From NCBI GenBank assembly GCA_002715545.1, contig PAZI01000026.1, positions 1 through 7,487 of the forward strand: a DNA stretch of 7,487 bases, written 5' to 3'. A program made the translations under genes and the position numbers. The notes under the pieces were generated by a model. It saw nothing but the letters and a program-made list of their open reading frames with translations. It did not search any database and was not told the DNA's origin. Positions 5,424-7,487 of the stretch are shown piece by piece. Every line of letters begins with the position of its first letter. Positions within the stretch are counted from its first letter, which is position 1. The stretch is from Methanobacteriota archaeon. Lineage in GTDB: Archaea > Thermoplasmatota > Poseidoniia > Poseidoniales > SP79.

Positions 5424-6677
5424 TCATACCTCTTCGATGAACGCACATACCTTCTCAGTGAGGTCATTCAGTGTAGGGATGGCCTCTGTCTTCTCAGCAT
5501 CGATCCAGTGGGCCCGCACACCATCGTCAAGGTCTTCTAGTCTGTTTGCAACGACGGCTGAGAGATTATATGCCTCTCTGAGTGACTCTGCAGCAGCAAG
5601 AAGGACTTCAGTGGTTGTCCCTGCACCCAATTTGAATCCTATTTGCCTCACTTCCTCTCCAAGACGGGGTTGAATCACCTCTATCAATTTTGGAGTTCGG
5701 CAGAGTTCGATATCGATATTTTCCAGCTCACTACTGATTTTGGTAACAGACTCTGAAACAGGAACATAATCGAGGATTGCCGCAGCCCATATCCAGATGT
5801 CTGGGGGATTTGATGCAGTCGCGAGTTCCAACACTTCTTCCAACATGTCATCTGCAGATTTGACATGAAGACGATTCCAGAGTTGATGATTCGGTGGGTT
5901 CACTGTGCGTCCTTCAATGGTTGTAATCTCATGCCCCTGGAGAAAAGCACTCGTAGCAAGTGCGTACCCTGTCTGTCCTGTAGAACTGTTTGTGATGCTG
6001 CGAACAGGATCTATTTTGCCCTCCGTTCCACCCAATGTGATGGCTATGGAACACTTGTTCTCTCCGTGGGCATTCATGACATTCGCAGTAATCATGCCGA
6101 TTAGCTCGGCTCCTAACTGCTTGTGCTTTCCTTCTTCCGTGGAGCCCCAGTGGGCTGTGACTCCCATGGCGGCCAATCGCGCAATGATATCTGATGTCTG
6201 GATGTCATTGGCAAGGTCCTCGTGCATTGATGGGAACATGATGATTGGAACCGCACTTGATAACGACTTGGCAACTGCCATCAATAGAGGTTCGTCGAGA
6301 ATCCCAAGAGCACATCTGGCCATGAAATTCCTTGTCGATGGTGCTATGACAACTCCATCAAAAGAATCTAGCTGATTCATTTCGGCATTCCAGTCGGCAA
6401 TCACGGGTGAGGCCGATGCCCATTCAAGGGCAAGCGGCGAGATGATCTTCTGTGCTGCTTGAGTCATACAGACGGTGAGGCGGGCTCCGTGACGTCGTAG
6501 TTCTCTAGCGACTCGCACAGCATCCACTGAGGCAATACCTCCAGTTACTCCATAGAGCAGGTGCTTACCTCGCAGTGCGTCACTCTTAGGTGCGACAGCA
6601 CGGTCAGATGTGGACGACACACCCATCCCACAGATGATGTCATCAAGAAGCGCTCGGTGGGAGGTGTGTGTTGCCAT
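5424..6677 (-). CDS. coaBC: Bifunctional phosphopantothenoylcysteine decarboxylase / phosphopantothenate-cysteine ligase (CoaBC, Dfp)
   Basis: CoaBC converts 4'-phosphopantothenate plus cysteine to phosphopantothenoylcysteine (CoaB half) and decarboxylates it to 4'-phosphopantetheine (CoaC half, FMN), on the way to coenzyme A. The 417 residues fit the usual length of about 400. The CoaC half shows LRGKHLLYGVTGGIAS (35-50), MTQAAQKIISPLAL (71-84), VVIAPSTRNFMAR (109-121), GILDEPLL (125-132) and PSMHEDLAND (149-158). The CoaB half shows GGTEGKIDPVRSITNSSTG (216-234), AAAILDYVP (298-306), Lys313 in the VTKI segment, and GFKLG (347-351). Oddity: the flavin decarboxylase histidine expected eight residues before Asp107 is a glutamate (Glu99), and no His is nearby. 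The ATG at 6677 overlaps the start of the divergent gene; Met18 (ATG at 6626) is an alternative that would leave a promoter gap. It is first in an operon with the small membrane gene and proS. Confidence 0.93.
   Translation of the reverse strand: MATHTSHRALLDDIICGMGVSSTSDRAVAPKSDALRGKHLLYGVTGGIASVDAVRVARELRRHGARLTVCMTQAAQKIISPLALEWASASPVIADWNAEMNQLDSFDGVVIAPSTRNFMARCALGILDEPLLMAVAKSLSSAVPIIMFPSMHEDLANDIQTSDIIARLAAMGVTAHWGSTEEGKHKQLGAELIGMITANVMNAHGENKCSIAITLGGTEGKIDPVRSITNSSTGQTGYALATSAFLQGHEITTIEGRTVNPPNHQLWNRLHVKSADDMLEEVLELATASNPPDIWIWAAAILDYVPVSESVTKISSELENIDIELCRTPKLIEVIQPRLGEEVRQIGFKLGAGTTTEVLLAAAESLREAYNLSAVVANRLEDLDDGVRAHWIDAEKTEAIPTLNDLTEKVCAFIEEV
6659..6666 (+). promoter_or_regulatory. 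Shine-Dalgarno site deciding a TTG start at 6671
   Basis: GGGAGGTG matches the archaeal anti-Shine-Dalgarno sequence over its full length; its GGAGG core (6660-6664) ends 6 bases before TTG 6671. The GTG at 6668 is only 3 bases from the core, so TTG is the better-spaced start. The site lies within the first codons of coaBC on the other strand if coaBC starts at 6677. Confidence 0.6.
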
Positions 6678-7264
6678 CCGATCAGAACGATCCTAGCGTA
6701 GACGTGCATCGATTGAAGCAGATGCTTGAGTTAGTGCATCGTCAGATGTCGTTTCAGATGGCTTTGAGTGTCATTTTGTGCACAATTGTTCTTCTTTCCG
6801 AGTCCCTCACTCTTATCACAAGAGGAGGTGCCTCTTTCTTGTTCGGATTTCTGCTCATAGCACCCATTCCGGGCTTCGTTATCATCTGGAGTGGGTTCCG
6901 TAATCGTGCAATATGGGCGCTTCGCCCAGCTCCTTTTGCAATGTATGCGGCAGCTATCATCTACGGCTGGTTAGCCTTGGTGAACCTCATGGAGGGCTCG
7001 GTGATGGGTTACATCATGGGACTTCTGGTGCTGTTTTTCATCCCTCAGGTTGTCCGAATCGCTCGCAGTGTCAAGGACCCGAGGATGGAGGCTTTCTTCC
7101 GTGATGAACTCGAGGTACTCGGTGAGAGGATTACCCAAGCGGGCGAGGTATTGGCTGTGTGCCCCACTTGTTCTTCAGTGCTTGCCATAGTGCCGTCCAA
7201 CCTAGGGCCCAACGACAGATGCCCCGTATGTTCAGGGGCATTGGTATCGATGGAGTCTGAATGA
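6671..7264 (+). CDS. Four-pass membrane protein with C-terminal zinc ribbon
   Basis: I do not recognise a named family. From the TTG start the protein has 197 residues: a polar N-terminal stretch (1-28), four predicted membrane spans (about 29-49, 53-73, 86-106, 110-130), a helical charged linker (131-160), and a compact zinc ribbon made of CPTC (164-167) and CPVC (184-187), 16 residues apart, at the C-terminus. Both ends are probably cytoplasmic, placing the ribbon inside, where such modules often bind protein or nucleic acid. The start is uncertain: TTG 6671 is best placed behind GGGAGGTG, GTG 6668 is possible, and the ATG at 6722 would trim 17 residues without touching the first span. It is transcribed away from coaBC and ends 1 base from the end of the convergent actin-like gene. 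No function is offered. Confidence 0.82.
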   Translation: MPSDQNDPSVDVHRLKQMLELVHRQMSFQMALSVILCTIVLLSESLTLITRGGASFLFGFLLIAPIPGFVIIWSGFRNRAIWALRPAPFAMYAAAIIYGWLALVNLMEGSVMGYIMGLLVLFFIPQVVRIARSVKDPRMEAFFRDELEVLGERITQAGEVLAVCPTCSSVLAIVPSNLGPNDRCPVCSGALVSMESE

Positions 7265-7265
7265 G

Positions 7266-7487
7266 TCAACCTTCTGAGAATGTGAGGTTCTTCCAGTACT
7301 CCTCGGGTACTTCTTGCCCAAGTCTCAGTCCCCCGATTGCTCCAAGTCTGACGGAGTCCTCGACTGTGTGAACCTCAACGTTGCCGAGTTCTTGGAGTCG
7401 AATGCTGAAGGCTTCTCCAAGTCCTCTGATTCCACTCCCTCCTCCTCCGACAATCATGTTGGTTCGGAATTTCTTCTGATACTCTGG
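7266..7487 (-). CDS. Actin/MreB-like ATPase, C-terminal fragment cut by window edge
   Basis: Only the last 73 residues are in the window; the frame is open to the right edge, so the gene starts outside. The segment reads as the end of an actin-fold ATPase of the MreB type. FRTNMIVGGGGSGIRGLGEAF (7-27) corresponds to the adenosine-binding motif (hydrophobic strand, Gly-Gly-Gly-x-S, then RGL). VEVHTVEDSVRLGAIGGLRLG (37-57) matches the strand plus the 'A-x-G-A/G-x-x' helix that closes the domain, and a short EEYWKNL tail follows. MreB-type proteins form membrane-associated filaments that guide cell shape in bacteria; archaeal relatives have cytoskeletal or unknown roles. An Hsp70-like or other member of the same superfamily cannot be excluded from this fragment. 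The ATG at 7457 is internal, in the middle of the adenosine-motif strand, and is not a start. Confidence 0.72.
   Translation of the reverse strand, partial: PEYQKKFRTNMIVGGGGSGIRGLGEAFSIRLQELGNVEVHTVEDSVRLGAIGGLRLGQEVPEEYWKNLTFSEG

Noticed and set aside
5086..5448. Open frame of 120 codons on the minus strand
   Set aside because: It overlaps the small membrane protein gene in another frame. The other frame has clear membrane helices, good spacing and a ribosome-binding site; this one has none of these.
5905..6375. Open frame of 156 codons on the plus strand
   Set aside because: It is antisense to the conserved core of CoaBC and has no recognisable protein features.
6681..6696. Direct repeat CGATC-agaa-CGATC near the divergent starts
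   Set aside because: Only 5 bases per copy and probably inside coding sequence; not enough to call an operator.
1..7487. Search for tRNA genes, CRISPR repeats, insertion sequences, attachment sites and riboswitches
   Set aside because: Nearly all bases are accounted for by protein genes, and the gaps are at most 60 bases; no cloverleaf, repeat array, transposase or long inverted repeat was seen by eye.

Overview
The window looks like a piece of archaeal chromosome, most plausibly from an uncultivated marine euryarchaeote of the Marine Group II / Poseidoniales type. This is inferred from four things: transketolase is split into two separate genes; prolyl-tRNA synthetase is the archaeal/eukaryal type ending in tyrosine; CoaBC has an archaeal-style N-terminus; and one acidic membrane protein carries a C-terminal 'GWTEEQWQYYGQQYL' motif that I associate from memory with proteins of that group. 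Base composition appears roughly balanced. Genes are packed very tightly, with overlaps of a few bases and convergent pairs only 1-2 bases apart. I see no tRNA, rRNA, CRISPR array, insertion sequence or phage gene.

Layout. Positions 1-2354 (+) hold a three-gene operon for the non-oxidative pentose phosphate pathway: transketolase N-terminal subunit (5' end cut by the window edge), transketolase C-terminal subunit (TTG start, 4-base overlap) and a small TalC-type transaldolase. Together these would interconvert glycolytic sugar phosphates with pentose and erythrose phosphates. A 60-base gap follows, holding a 10-base palindrome and a small inverted repeat. Positions 2415-3632 (+) encode a two-pass membrane protein with a TerB-like segment and long acidic, proline-rich tails. 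It meets the end of proS tail to tail.

Positions 6677 down to 3635 (-) are a second operon, transcribed coaBC, then a three-pass small membrane protein, then proS. It combines coenzyme A synthesis with tRNA-Pro charging, with start and stop codons adjacent or overlapping. Divergent from coaBC, with the two predicted start codons essentially overlapping, is a four-pass membrane protein with a C-terminal zinc ribbon (6671-7264, +). It converges with the 3' end of an actin/MreB-like ATPase gene (7487-7266, -), whose 5' part lies outside the window.

Most genes are ordinary housekeeping. The points that deserve a second look are: a CoaC domain without the usual catalytic histidine; a ProRS whose C-terminal zinc site has lost three of four cysteines; the modular acidic membrane protein; an actin-like gene in an archaeal setting; and the overlapping divergent gene starts. 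I did not find a convincing new multi-gene system.
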